From positions 133,607 through 197,606 of the forward strand of contig JALHQH010000021.1 in assembly GCA_022842065.1 (NCBI GenBank): DNA of 64,000 bases, read 5' to 3'. The stretch's first letter is position 1, and each line of letters starts with the position of its first letter. Origin of the DNA: Caldilineaceae bacterium (GTDB lineage Bacteria; Chloroflexota; Anaerolineae; Caldilineales; Caldilineaceae). The translations under genes and the position numbers were made by a program. The notes beneath the pieces were generated by a model. It was not told the origin of the DNA. It made no database searches and worked only from the letters and a program-made list of their open reading frames with translations. Shown here piece by piece: positions 8,785 through 16,765 of this stretch.

Positions 8785-10338
8785 TTAACTATCTTCTCCT
8801 ACCTTCAAAGCGCGAATCAGAATCTCTTCTTCATCAGTAAAAACCTGCAAGGCATAAACACCTGCGGCCAAGCCACGAAAGACAAACATCCCATCTTCGT
8901 CAAGGGTTGTCGTGATTTCAACCGGTGCGGTGGCAGCCAGTGGCTCAGCCGTGCGCAGGATCAGCTGCTCAACTTGGGTAAACTGCAAGCCTTCCTCGGT
9001 GCGCAACTCACCCCGCAGGGTCCAGGTGCGGCCTTTGCCGGTCGTTTTTTGGGTAAAGATGAAGATGTCGATGGCGGGGGTGCGAATCTGCGAGCGATAC
9101 TGCACGCTGGGCAGTGTGCCGCGTACGGGCGCGCTGCCCAGCGTTGGTGGCAGGAAAAGGGCCTCAAAGAAACGGCGCAGCGGCGACGGTGCCTCCTGCA
9201 ACGTGACGTCGTCAATCGCCACAAACATGGCGATATCGGTCTGGCATTGCGGGCAGATCTGGAGATGGTTATGGACGATCAACTGTTGTGCGCTGGGCAA
9301 CGCCTTATCATGATAGGCCAGCAGTGTCTCTACCGCTGGGCAGGGTGCCAGCTGTAAGAATGCACGCAACACAGCAACATCCTGAGCCAAATGACGAGCC
9401 GCTTCGACACAGGCGGGGGCGCGTTCAATGGCAGCACGCTGTTCAGCCGGCACATTACCTTGGATATATTCTAGTAGGGTCGCCTCATCAAAGGCACAGG
9501 GTTCCAATCCGGGCATCATCGCCTCACCAATCGCAGAAAGCTCCGCTACGCTATAAGTAAGAAATGCCGCCCCCTCGCTTTTTCGGCGCGCAGATCGCAG
9601 ATTTTGAAAAGTCGGTGATTTTTCGGCGCGTAGCCGGATGCGTTTGAGCGCCTGATTGAGATATTTGAGTTTGGCCTCTGTATCGCCGCCGGGAAAGAGG
9701 TGCGCATAATCCACCACCAGTTCACGCGGGGGCGTATCGTTGAGGAAACATTCCTGGGCGATCACGCGCTCCACATCGGTTTGTAAAATTTTCTGTAACT
9801 CTGCCAGAATGGCACTGACGTTTGTCATGGTTGCGGTGAAGTCATCCAGGGTTGATAAGGGTAACTTGCCCCCAGCCCCTGTGTTTTCAGCAGCACAATC
9901 ATCGTTATCTTCACCGGCAAGGGCAGAGAGCGGCGCTTCTGTGGGCGGCGGCAGCTTGCGCGCCACCGTGGCCACCGCACTCATCGTGCATGTTTTCAGA
10001 TAGGCAATAATCGGTGCGAGATCGCCACTGGTAAGTAGAGTTGGCGCTTTGGGTGCATAATGGTAGAAGGCAACTTGTGCTTCTTGTACGGCATCTTCCA
10101 GATCGGCAGGGCTAAAAGAGGCAACCCCTTGCGCCTGGCGGCTACGGGCCGCGGCCTGAATGTAACGGCGGATCTCCTGCGGGAAGAGTTGCGCAAAGAT
10201 CGCTTCCCAGGCCAGGCGGTCATCCGCAAAGGCACGTCGAAAAAGTTCGACACAGGCTGGGGAGGCAACTTCCCCATGGCGGAAGAAAGCAATACGTTCG
10301 GCTTGGCTTTGACGAACCAATTCCTGCAGATCAGACAT
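8785..10338 (-). CDS. Sigma-70-like factor fused to zinc anti-sigma domain
   Basis: 517 aa. Residues 40-128 match sigma region 2 (ADLEDAVQEAQVAFYHY, then YLKTC..SAV..VARK). Residues about 185-240 resemble region 4 with a helix-turn-helix (PPRELVVDYAHLF). Residues 284-370 are anti-sigma-like: a degenerate first copy and a second with the zinc ligands HNHLQICPQC (356-365). Residues about 455-515 look like a carboxypeptidase-regulatory beta domain (DEDGMFVFRGLAAGVYAL). A sigma factor and its inhibitor in one chain suggests a switch released by cleavage or conformational change. The TPR-CHAT protease gene begins at the next base. Confidence 0.7.
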   Translation of the reverse strand: MSDLQELVRQSQAERIAFFRHGEVASPACVELFRRAFADDRLAWEAIFAQLFPQEIRRYIQAAARSRQAQGVASFSPADLEDAVQEAQVAFYHYAPKAPTLLTSGDLAPIIAYLKTCTMSAVATVARKLPPPTEAPLSALAGEDNDDCAAENTGAGGKLPLSTLDDFTATMTNVSAILAELQKILQTDVERVIAQECFLNDTPPRELVVDYAHLFPGGDTEAKLKYLNQALKRIRLRAEKSPTFQNLRSARRKSEGAAFLTYSVAELSAIGEAMMPGLEPCAFDEATLLEYIQGNVPAEQRAAIERAPACVEAARHLAQDVAVLRAFLQLAPCPAVETLLAYHDKALPSAQQLIVHNHLQICPQCQTDIAMFVAIDDVTLQEAPSPLRRFFEALFLPPTLGSAPVRGTLPSVQYRSQIRTPAIDIFIFTQKTTGKGRTWTLRGELRTEEGLQFTQVEQLILRTAEPLAATAPVEITTTLDEDGMFVFRGLAAGVYALQVFTDEEEILIRALKVGEDS

Positions 10339-10423
10339 AGGTATGATGGTGGTTGGGTAGCTTTAACCAAAAATCTTTGCATGAGTGTAATGATTTCCAC
10401 GCGACTTGTCAACCTATCGATGC

Positions 10424-10509
10424 TCAGTAGACCGCAACGTGTCGTTCGCATCCTCAGCTACGAACGGATGTCTGCATCAGGGGATGTAGACTACACTGTG
10501 GTCTACTGA
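10424..10509. promoter_or_regulatory. Inverted repeats between divergent sigma and nth genes
   Basis: TCAGTAGACC (10424-10433) is perfectly inverted at 10500-10509; GTAGAC also occurs at 10486 and CGTTCG/CGAACG forms an inner pair. The block lies in the divergent promoter region and may be an operator for the sigma/CHAT operon. Confidence 0.35.
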
Positions 10510-10573
10510 TACTGGCCACTTTACTCTGGAAGCGCGCCCACTAGCTTTTTACCCCGCCCGCCTTTATCGTAAA

Positions 10574-11293
10574 ATGATGAAGCAAAACCCACTGTCGATC
10601 GCACCAACACCAGAACTGCGCCAAAAGGCCTTACTCATCCATGAACGGCTTTGCCAGAGCTATGAATGCCCAATTCCCTATTTTCACGAGCTTGATCCGC
10701 TGAGTGAACTAGTCTCTTCGTTGCTTTCCCACCGCACGCGCAATGCGGATTCCGGGCGCGCCTTCAAGGCTTTGCGCGCCCGCTTTGCGAATTGGGCTGC
10801 CGTGCGCGATGCGCCGCTGGCCGAGGTGGAAGCGGTGATTGCGAATGTCACCTGGCCCGAACAGAAAGCGCCGCGCATCCAGCAGATTTTACGGCTCATT
10901 ACCGAGCGCCGGGGTGAATTGTCGTTGGATTTTTTGGCGGAGTTACCCGTACCCGCGGTGCGCGCTTGGCTACAGGAATTACCAGGCGTTGGTCCTAAAA
11001 CGAGCGCAGCGGTGCTACTTTTTAGCCGCTTGCGTCAACCGGCACTGCCGGTCGATAGCCATCACCACCGTGTGGCGCAGCGCCTGGGGTTGATCGGGGC
11101 GGACGTCGCCGTTGGTCCCGCCCACGCGCTGCTCGAAGCCCAATTGCCCACCGATTGGAGTGCGCAACAAGTCTATGATAACCATGAAGTGTTGATGCTC
11201 CACGGCCAACGCTGCTGCTATTTTCGCAACCCAGCGTGTGAACGTTGCCCAGTGTTGGATTTGTGTCCGACGGGCCAGCAACGGGTAAAATGA
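10574..11293 (+). CDS. nth: Endonuclease III
   Basis: 239 aa base-excision DNA glycosylase/AP lyase. It shows the helix-hairpin-helix LPGVGPKTSAAVL with the catalytic Lys, then PVDSHHHRV with the catalytic Asp, and at the C-terminus the 4Fe-4S ligands spaced C-x6-C-x2-C-x5-C (CYFRNPACERCPVLDLC). Length is normal for the family (about 210-240). It is divergent from the sigma/CHAT operon and 68 bp ahead of hicA, and probably has its own promoter. Confidence 0.9.
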   Translation: MMKQNPLSIAPTPELRQKALLIHERLCQSYECPIPYFHELDPLSELVSSLLSHRTRNADSGRAFKALRARFANWAAVRDAPLAEVEAVIANVTWPEQKAPRIQQILRLITERRGELSLDFLAELPVPAVRAWLQELPGVGPKTSAAVLLFSRLRQPALPVDSHHHRVAQRLGLIGADVAVGPAHALLEAQLPTDWSAQQVYDNHEVLMLHGQRCCYFRNPACERCPVLDLCPTGQQRVK

Positions 11294-11314
11294 ACAGAGA
11301 AATGAGCGCTAGCA

Positions 11315-11356
11315 AATGATAGCAATTTGCCTATGCTATCACAATTTGCTATCATT
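11315..11356. promoter_or_regulatory. Palindromic operator of hicAB
   Basis: AATGATAGCAATTTG (from 11315) is nearly exactly inverted as CAATTTGCTATCATT (to 11356), ending six bases before the hicA start. This is the expected position for HicB/HicAB autorepression. Confidence 0.55.
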
Positions 11357-11361
11357 CTCTA

Positions 11362-11616
11362 ATGAAAGCTGCTCACCAACGTACACTTACAGCAATTTTT
11401 GCTAGTCCAACGCCAGCAAACCTCGCGTGGCGTGAGATTGAAGCTCTATTTGTGGCAGTGGGTGCGCAAGTGATTGAAGGACGTGGTTCACGTGTGCGGT
11501 TTGCACTTAATGGTGTGGTTGCGACGTTTCATCGCCCACATCCACAGAAAGAGGCCAAACCCTATCAGGTACGCGATGCGCGTGACTTTTTGACACAGGC
11601 AGGGATCAAACCATGA
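11362..11616 (+). CDS. hicA: HicA-like mRNA interferase toxin
   Basis: 84 aa, standard size for HicA. It has the dsRBD-like HicA fold pattern: an N-terminal helix (WREIEALFVAVGAQV), then GRGSRVRFALNG and THRP-like TFHRPHP with the conserved catalytic His, then a C-terminal helix VRDARDFLTQAG. Toxins of this family cut mRNA on ribosomes. It overlaps the downstream antitoxin gene by 4 bases (ATGA) and sits just behind a palindromic operator, the typical hicAB arrangement. Confidence 0.8.
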   Translation: MKAAHQRTLTAIFASPTPANLAWREIEALFVAVGAQVIEGRGSRVRFALNGVVATFHRPHPQKEAKPYQVRDARDFLTQAGIKP

Positions 11617-11948
11617 AGTTGATGATGTATAAGGGGTACGCCGCTCGGATCGAATACAGTGAAGAAGATGGCGCATTTGTCGGCCATGTGGCCGGCATTC
11701 GTGATGTGGTTGGGTTTCACGGTGAGTCGGTTGCGGAACTGCGCGCAGCCTTTGCCGATGCGGTCGATGATTACCTGGAAACCTGCACAAAGTTAGGCCG
11801 TGCGCCCCAAAAGCCCTACTCCGGCAAAGTGGCCTTGCGCCTTGAGCCGGCGCTGCATGCACGGGCGGCAGCCTTAGCCGAAGCCCAAGGCAAAAGCTTA
11901 AATGCGTGGACCCAAGAGGTTGTGCAGGAAGCTGTGGCACGGGCGTAA
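11613..11948 (+). CDS. hicB: HicB-like antitoxin with C-terminal DNA-binding helix region
   Basis: 111 aa. The N-terminal half is a partial RNase H-like HicB domain (YKGYAARIEYSEEDGAFVGHVAGI), the C-terminal half a ribbon-helix-helix/Arc-type segment (LRLEPALHARAAALAEAQGKSLNAWTQ) that should bind the operator at 11315-11356. It neutralises HicA by covering its active site. Translation is coupled to hicA through the ATGA overlap. Confidence 0.8.
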   Translation: MKLMMYKGYAARIEYSEEDGAFVGHVAGIRDVVGFHGESVAELRAAFADAVDDYLETCTKLGRAPQKPYSGKVALRLEPALHARAAALAEAQGKSLNAWTQEVVQEAVARA

Positions 11949-11951
11949 CGT

Positions 11952-12041
11952 GTGCAAGTCGATAGCCCGGATTGTAAACACTGTCCGGTACTAATTTGTG
12001 TTCTATGGGACAACAAAATCAAAAAAGCAAGGATTAGTTGA
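11952..12041 (+). other. Short Cys-rich reading frame, possible gene remnant
   Basis: A GTG-started frame of 29 codons reads VQVDSPDCKHCPVLICVLWD and ends in a TGA that overlaps the ATG of the next gene. The C-x2-C-x4-C pattern with CPVL is reminiscent of the Fe-S tail of the nearby endonuclease III, though the last spacing is one residue short. It may be a leftover of a duplicated nth end, or chance. Confidence 0.25.
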
Positions 12042-12220
12042 TGACATCAAAAATTACAGTAGTGATTGAAAAGGATGAAGATGGCTATTACGCGTATGCG
12101 CCTGAACTCAGTGGTTGCCAAACGCAAGGTGAAACGTTAGACGAGGTGATCGGGAATATGCAAGAAGCCGTTGCGTTATATTTATCAACTATGACGCCGG
12201 CAGAGATCTTACATCAATAA
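12041..12220 (+). CDS. Orphan HicB-family protein
   Basis: 59 aa from the ATG at 12041 (a TTG lies one codon earlier). It shows the compact HicB/UPF0150 fold: EKDEDGYYAYAPELSGCQTQGETLDEVIGNMQEA. No DNA-binding extension and no HicA partner follows; the next gene is convergent and begins one base after its stop. It could be an antitoxin-like remnant or a stand-alone protein that interacts with the adjacent HicAB pair. Confidence 0.7.
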   Translation: MTSKITVVIEKDEDGYYAYAPELSGCQTQGETLDEVIGNMQEAVALYLSTMTPAEILHQ

Positions 12221-13171
12221 TCACCCAATCTCCCACGTCCCCGGGTTCAGCAACCCCTCATCATCCAGCCGCAGGGCCGTCAAGGCTGCCAGCAGATCGG
12301 GCGACAGTTCAACCGCCAGCGCAGCTAGATTATCCGCCAACTCCTCAGCCGTACGCACCCCCACCAACACACTCTGAATCTGCCTCTGCGCCAGGGCAAA
12401 GGCGAGCGCAGCTTGGGCGGGCGATAGGCCGATCCCGGCCTCGGCCACCAGTTGGCGGAAGCGACGCGACTGGGCACGCAAGGTTTCCAGATGATCGGGC
12501 AAGTGTTCGGCCCGTTCGGTCAACGCGCCTTTGAGCAGGACCGAGCGCACTAACACGCCGACGCCCTGCGCTTGCGCCAGCCCCAACAGTTGATCGCTAA
12601 TCCGCTGATCAAAGACTGAGTAGGTCACCTGGATCAGGTCGAAAAGATCGAGGCCAAGCGCCTGGACCGGCAACTGCGCGCCATAGAACGAGCCACCGCG
12701 CCAACTGATCTTGCCCTGTTGTTGGGCGAGGGCAAAGGTCTCGGCGACCGTCTCCCATTGCGCTAACAGTTGGGCGTCCACATTGTGGATCTGCCAGATC
12801 TCGACATGATCAGTCTGCAAGAGGCGCAGGCTGGTTTCAAGCTGGTCGAGCATGCGCGCTTGTAAGGCTTTACCAACCGGCAGGGTGCCATCGGGCAGGT
12901 GGGTGGATACTTTGGTGGCAATCACCACTTGATCGCGTTTGCCTTGAAAGGCCTGGCCGAGAATCCGTTCACTTTCGCCATAGCCGCGCGCCGTGTCGAT
13001 CAAATTAATGCCGCCGTCAATCGCGGCGTGGACAATCGCGATCGCCGCGTCATCACTGGGCCGGCCAAAGTGCCCCGGTGCGTTGATCCCATAATCCATC
13101 CCCAACTCGACCGTGCCCAAAGCCAACGCCGAGACACGCAGCCCCGTGCGCCCCAAGATTCGATAGTGCAT
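12221..13171 (-). CDS. Aldo/keto reductase
   Basis: 316 aa NAD(P)H-dependent oxidoreductase with a TIM-barrel. Visible are the N-terminal RTGLRVSALALGT, the catalytic Asp/Tyr in DTARGYGESE, Lys in IATKVST and His in IWQIHNVD, and the C-terminal cofactor-binding VLVGVRTAEELADN. It belongs to the group related to D-threo-aldose 1-dehydrogenase/general stress AKRs; the substrate cannot be told. It is convergent with the orphan hicB. Confidence 0.85.
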   Translation of the reverse strand: MHYRILGRTGLRVSALALGTVELGMDYGINAPGHFGRPSDDAAIAIVHAAIDGGINLIDTARGYGESERILGQAFQGKRDQVVIATKVSTHLPDGTLPVGKALQARMLDQLETSLRLLQTDHVEIWQIHNVDAQLLAQWETVAETFALAQQQGKISWRGGSFYGAQLPVQALGLDLFDLIQVTYSVFDQRISDQLLGLAQAQGVGVLVRSVLLKGALTERAEHLPDHLETLRAQSRRFRQLVAEAGIGLSPAQAALAFALAQRQIQSVLVGVRTAEELADNLAALAVELSPDLLAALTALRLDDEGLLNPGTWEIG

Positions 13172-13215
13172 AGATGAGTCCTATGATTGCGTAAGGAAAT
13201 TTTGATAGATTAGCC

Positions 13216-13304
13216 CTTGTCATTCCGAGGCAGCTTTTCGCCGAGGAATCTCGTGTTACCCAGCTCGAGATTCCTCGGCGATACTGCTGCCTCGGAATGA
13301 CAAG
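13216..13304. repeat. 89-bp long inverted repeat with nested stems
   Basis: The outer arms CTTGTCATTCCGAGGCAGC / GCTGCCTCGGAATGACAAG and inner arms CGCCGAGGAATCTCG / CGAGATTCCTCGGCG give an almost complete hairpin. It lies between the aldo/keto reductase start and the GH9 stop. It is a REP/MITE-like element and may also end GH9 transcription. A related GATTCCTCG...AATGACAA block occurs near 55130-55160. Confidence 0.6.
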
Positions 13305-13309
13305 GAGTA

Positions 13310-16300
13310 CTACTCTGCCGCGCTCAGCAGCGGCAGATAAGCGCCCCAAACAACGGTGGCGTCCTCGCCAGGTTGTAAAGCCTGTGCCGTGGTCATGATG
13401 CCACAACTGCTGCCATTCACGGTAAAGCTGCTGGGGATAAGATTAGTCCCGCTAAAGGTGCCTTGGAAACCAAAGCCCTGGGTGCCGCCATTCGCCCCGA
13501 TGAGGTTATTATACCCCAAGTTCGCCACCTGTACACTTTGCCCATTTTGTGTCTTTGCCCCGTTCCACAAATTGGTAATCACCTGATTGCCTGCGAACGT
13601 CCAGGTCACGCGCCAACCATTGATCGGCGTTGTCCCATTATTTTTGAGGATGACATCGGCAGTAAAGCCGCCCGGCCATTGATTGGTAATCGTATAACGC
13701 ACCTGACAAGCGGCAGCGGGTGCACCAGCGGTGGCGGTCGGCGTTGGGGTCGCGACCATGGCAGTGGCGGTTGGCGTTGGGGTTGGCGGTAGGGAAGTCG
13801 GGGTTGGGCTAAGTGGCGTTGAGGTCGGCACGCTGCCGGTTGGCGTCAGCGGAACTGTCGGGGTCGCGGTCGCGCTTGCGCTGCCATTACAGAGAATGCC
13901 GTTGACAGTAAAACTGGCCGGGTTAGGGTTCGCGCCGCTAAACGCCGCTTGGAAGCCAAAACTCTGCACCCCACCGTTGGCGGCAAGTTGACCGTTGTGA
14001 GTGAGGTTGGCGACGGTAACCGCTTGACCATTCTGGGTCAACGCGCCGTTCCACAGGTTAACAATCTGTTGATTGCCGGGGAAAGTCCACTTGATTACCC
14101 AGCCATTGACGGCGCTAACGCCATTGTTTTTAATCGTCACATCAACGTTAAAGCCATCCCCCCATTGGCTGGTGACCGTATAGGTAACTTGGCACAGGGC
14201 CAATGTACCCGGCGTTGGCGTTGGGGTATTGGTCGCAGGGACAGGGGTTGCCGTTGGTGGCACGGGGGTCGCGGTCGCGCCCACTGGGGTGTTGGTGGGG
14301 ACGCTGCCAGGGGTGGCGGTCGATGTTGCACTGGCCGCAGCGGTTGGAGTAGCGGTGGAGCTGCTACCGCCCGGTTCATTCCCAAAGACGCGCACGCCGT
14401 TGTCATAGACGGGGATGTTGGTTGCCAAGCTATGGGTACCACCAGTTGCCACCCCGCTGTAGGAGTGGTCATTGGCGTTGCTCCACGTGCCGCTGCTGGT
14501 CAGGCGAAACTGAATTTCTTTGCGATGGGCGCTTTGGCCGCCGGGATAGATGTTGGTGGGGGTGCAGTTGATCGTCACATAGTAGATGTTACCGCTCCAC
14601 AGTTGCGGCGCCGAGACCACATTGCTGCCACAGCCGCTAAAATTCTGGCTCACGGTCACAGTACCGCCATCACTGGTGTAGAAATAGCGGAAGGAAAGTT
14701 TGTCACCTGGCCGCGCCGGCCAGCCCGATTTGTTGGTGAGATAGGCGCTGATCTCGACAAAGTTGGCCCCACTGGCGTTGACTTTGGCATCGACAAAGAT
14801 TTCGTTGTCGCGTGTCTCGACGAGGGGGAAACTGGCCAGCGCAGTGCCACCCCACTCCTGCGCCATGCGTGCCAGGGCACCGGTAAAGCCGGCATTGTAA
14901 TCCGTCGCGACTTCATTGGATTGATAATCGCCAATCACGTCGTTGTAGACACCTGACCGGTTGGGGCCACCCACCAGCGCGCCGTAGAGGACGTGGCGGT
15001 GATTGGCCGGCACGCTCTGGCTGTCGGCCCACGAACCGTGCGCGGTGCGGTGATGAGGATGTTGGGGCGGGTTGTTGCCAAAGCCGACGACATAACTGCG
15101 ATTGGCGGGGTTGCTGCCCAACATATAGTTGATCCAACTGGCCGCCTTGTCGTGATAGAGTGTCTTCTTGGCGTGGCCGGTGGGCAGGCCGTCGCTGTAG
15201 ATAAAGGCGACCAGCGCGGTATTCGCCGCATAACGCAACGAGCCCCAGTCATCCAACACTGGGAAACCATCGGCCAGTTTGGAGACACTCGCCCCATTGT
15301 AGTTACTGGTCCAGTAGTCGAGCCAATGTTCGGCGGCAGTTTGATATTGGGGTTGCCCGGTCAGTTGGGCGAGCAAGACATAGCTGCCATAACTCTTATC
15401 ATCCCAGGCGTGGGTCCAGATATGTTTGCCGGCAATTGTTGGGTAGTAATCCGTGGCTTTGGTCAGATAACTGTTGCCGTAGCCAGCGTTCTGTGCCGCT
15501 TTCGCTTTGTGCAGCCAGAGCGCGCCCCAGACGAGTTCATCTTGATAGCCGCTCCACGAATTGTAAAAGGCCCCGGCATCGGTGATACAACTGCTGTAGG
15601 TGCCGCGATAGGTGTCGGCAAAGCTGTAGAGTTGCTCGGCATGGGTCAGCAGCATGTCGGCGTAGGCACTATCACCCCCAGTGCGAAAAATGATGGAGAT
15701 GGCGGCTAAGGCGGCCGCCGTTTCACCGGCCAGATCGCTGCCCGGACAACTGGTGCTGATCTTGTAGGATGGCCTTGCCATCGGCATCACTTCAGCCGAC
15801 CCCCACCAGGCGTGATCCTGGCCACCATTACCCACCTGGCCATAGAGTTCGTTGGGCGCGGTGTGCGCTTTGACAAAATAGTCGGCCACCCAGCGCAGGT
15901 TATTGAGCAAATGGGGCAACTGGCCGGTATTGGCATAGCCGGTGCGATATTCAATCCCACCCCAGGCCAACATCGTGGCGGAAGCGGCCATGGGAAAACC
16001 AAACTTGACATGATCGCCGGCATCATACCAGCCGCCGGTCAGATCTTTGCCGACATCAGCGCCATCGGTCAAGCCCGAATTACCCCGCCATTCGACGCGG
16101 CTCCAAGTTGGTTTTGGCCCTGAAATTTGGGCTTCGTAGAAGTAGACCGCTTTTTGCAAGGCTTCACCATAGTTGTGGGGGGACGCGCTTTGGGCCGTAA
16201 CCACAGCAATCGGCAGCCCCGGCGCAAACCCACTACTGAGCACCAGCAAGATCAAAACACCGTTGCGTAACCGCGCCATGTGTGCAGGCAGCGCCGTGAG

Positions 16301-16327
16301 CAGGCGATAAAGTTGTTGGATCGACAT
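13310..16327 (-). CDS. Secreted GH9 endoglucanase with CBM3c and two CBM2 modules
   Basis: 1005 aa. Order: signal peptide (about 1-46); GH9 catalytic domain (about 50-485) with the nucleophile/base motif YDAGDH (101-106), the HHRTAHGS histidine region and the general acid Glu in SNEVATDYNAGF; a CBM3c-like module (about 500-650); a Thr/Pro linker; CBM2 number 1 (about 712-815, CQVTYTVTSQWGDGF); a second linker; CBM2 number 2 (about 873-975); and the tail GAYLPLLSAAE. GH9-CBM3c enzymes are processive endoglucanases, and CBM2 binds crystalline cellulose or chitin. The linkers are coded by TACCGG/ACCCC-rich repetitive DNA. It is a stand-alone gene, so the host probably degrades plant or biofilm cellulose outside the cell. 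Confidence 0.92.
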   Translation of the reverse strand: MSIQQLYRLLTALPAHMARLRNGVLILLVLSSGFAPGLPIAVVTAQSASPHNYGEALQKAVYFYEAQISGPKPTWSRVEWRGNSGLTDGADVGKDLTGGWYDAGDHVKFGFPMAASATMLAWGGIEYRTGYANTGQLPHLLNNLRWVADYFVKAHTAPNELYGQVGNGGQDHAWWGSAEVMPMARPSYKISTSCPGSDLAGETAAALAAISIIFRTGGDSAYADMLLTHAEQLYSFADTYRGTYSSCITDAGAFYNSWSGYQDELVWGALWLHKAKAAQNAGYGNSYLTKATDYYPTIAGKHIWTHAWDDKSYGSYVLLAQLTGQPQYQTAAEHWLDYWTSNYNGASVSKLADGFPVLDDWGSLRYAANTALVAFIYSDGLPTGHAKKTLYHDKAASWINYMLGSNPANRSYVVGFGNNPPQHPHHRTAHGSWADSQSVPANHRHVLYGALVGGPNRSGVYNDVIGDYQSNEVATDYNAGFTGALARMAQEWGGTALASFPLVETRDNEIFVDAKVNASGANFVEISAYLTNKSGWPARPGDKLSFRYFYTSDGGTVTVSQNFSGCGSNVVSAPQLWSGNIYYVTINCTPTNIYPGGQSAHRKEIQFRLTSSGTWSNANDHSYSGVATGGTHSLATNIPVYDNGVRVFGNEPGGSSSTATPTAAASATSTATPGSVPTNTPVGATATPVPPTATPVPATNTPTPTPGTLALCQVTYTVTSQWGDGFNVDVTIKNNGVSAVNGWVIKWTFPGNQQIVNLWNGALTQNGQAVTVANLTHNGQLAANGGVQSFGFQAAFSGANPNPASFTVNGILCNGSASATATPTVPLTPTGSVPTSTPLSPTPTSLPPTPTPTATAMVATPTPTATAGAPAAACQVRYTITNQWPGGFTADVILKNNGTTPINGWRVTWTFAGNQVITNLWNGAKTQNGQSVQVANLGYNNLIGANGGTQGFGFQGTFSGTNLIPSSFTVNGSSCGIMTTAQALQPGEDATVVWGAYLPLLSAAE

Positions 16328-16569
16328 GAAGACTTCCTTATGTGTGTATCTAGCTGATTGATAAGTGGTTGGGGATTGTTGAACCAGAGGAGTGGTCTGA
16401 TCGGCATCGTTGATGGTGGCTCAGCATTTCCATTTTAGCATTGATCAGCTTACCGCCAACCCACAGCTTACTTACGCTTGGCCGACAGCACCTAGACGTT
16501 GGGTACGGGCGACCAGCACTGCACACCAGGGTTTGTTGACCACCGTCGCTTATAGTACCATAGGGGGAA

Positions 16570-16740
16570 AAGTAAAACATGCGACGTAAAACGTAAAAGG
16601 TGATACGTAAAAGGTGATGCATGGGGCGTAAGGCATGATGCGTGAAACGTGAAACGTGATGCGTAAAGCGTAACACGTAAAAGTTGCCCAGCTCTTTCAC
16701 ACATCACGTTTCACACATCACGTTTCATGCCTTACGCCTC
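16570..16740. repeat. Degenerate short repeats of CGTGAAACGTGATGCGTAAA type
   Basis: The 438-bp gap between GH9 and the GNAT gene holds about ten diverged copies of ACGTAAAA, ACGTGAAA and GTGATGC units, then the complementary form (ATCACGTTTCAC) near 16705-16730, so the block can fold on itself. The same words recur at 56395-56476. No gene is seen here; the rest of 16328-16570 shows nothing recognisable. Confidence 0.6.
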
Positions 16741-16765
16741 ACTATCAACAGAAAGCTAAAGTGGT

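Noticed and set aside
13949..14956. 335-codon plus-strand frame antisense to the GH9 gene
   Set aside because: Shadow of a well-supported cellulase; no ribosome site or family pattern.
16570..16740. CRISPR array or origin of the host
   Set aside because: Units are short, diverged and irregular with no constant repeat-spacer alternation, and no cas or dnaA genes are near.
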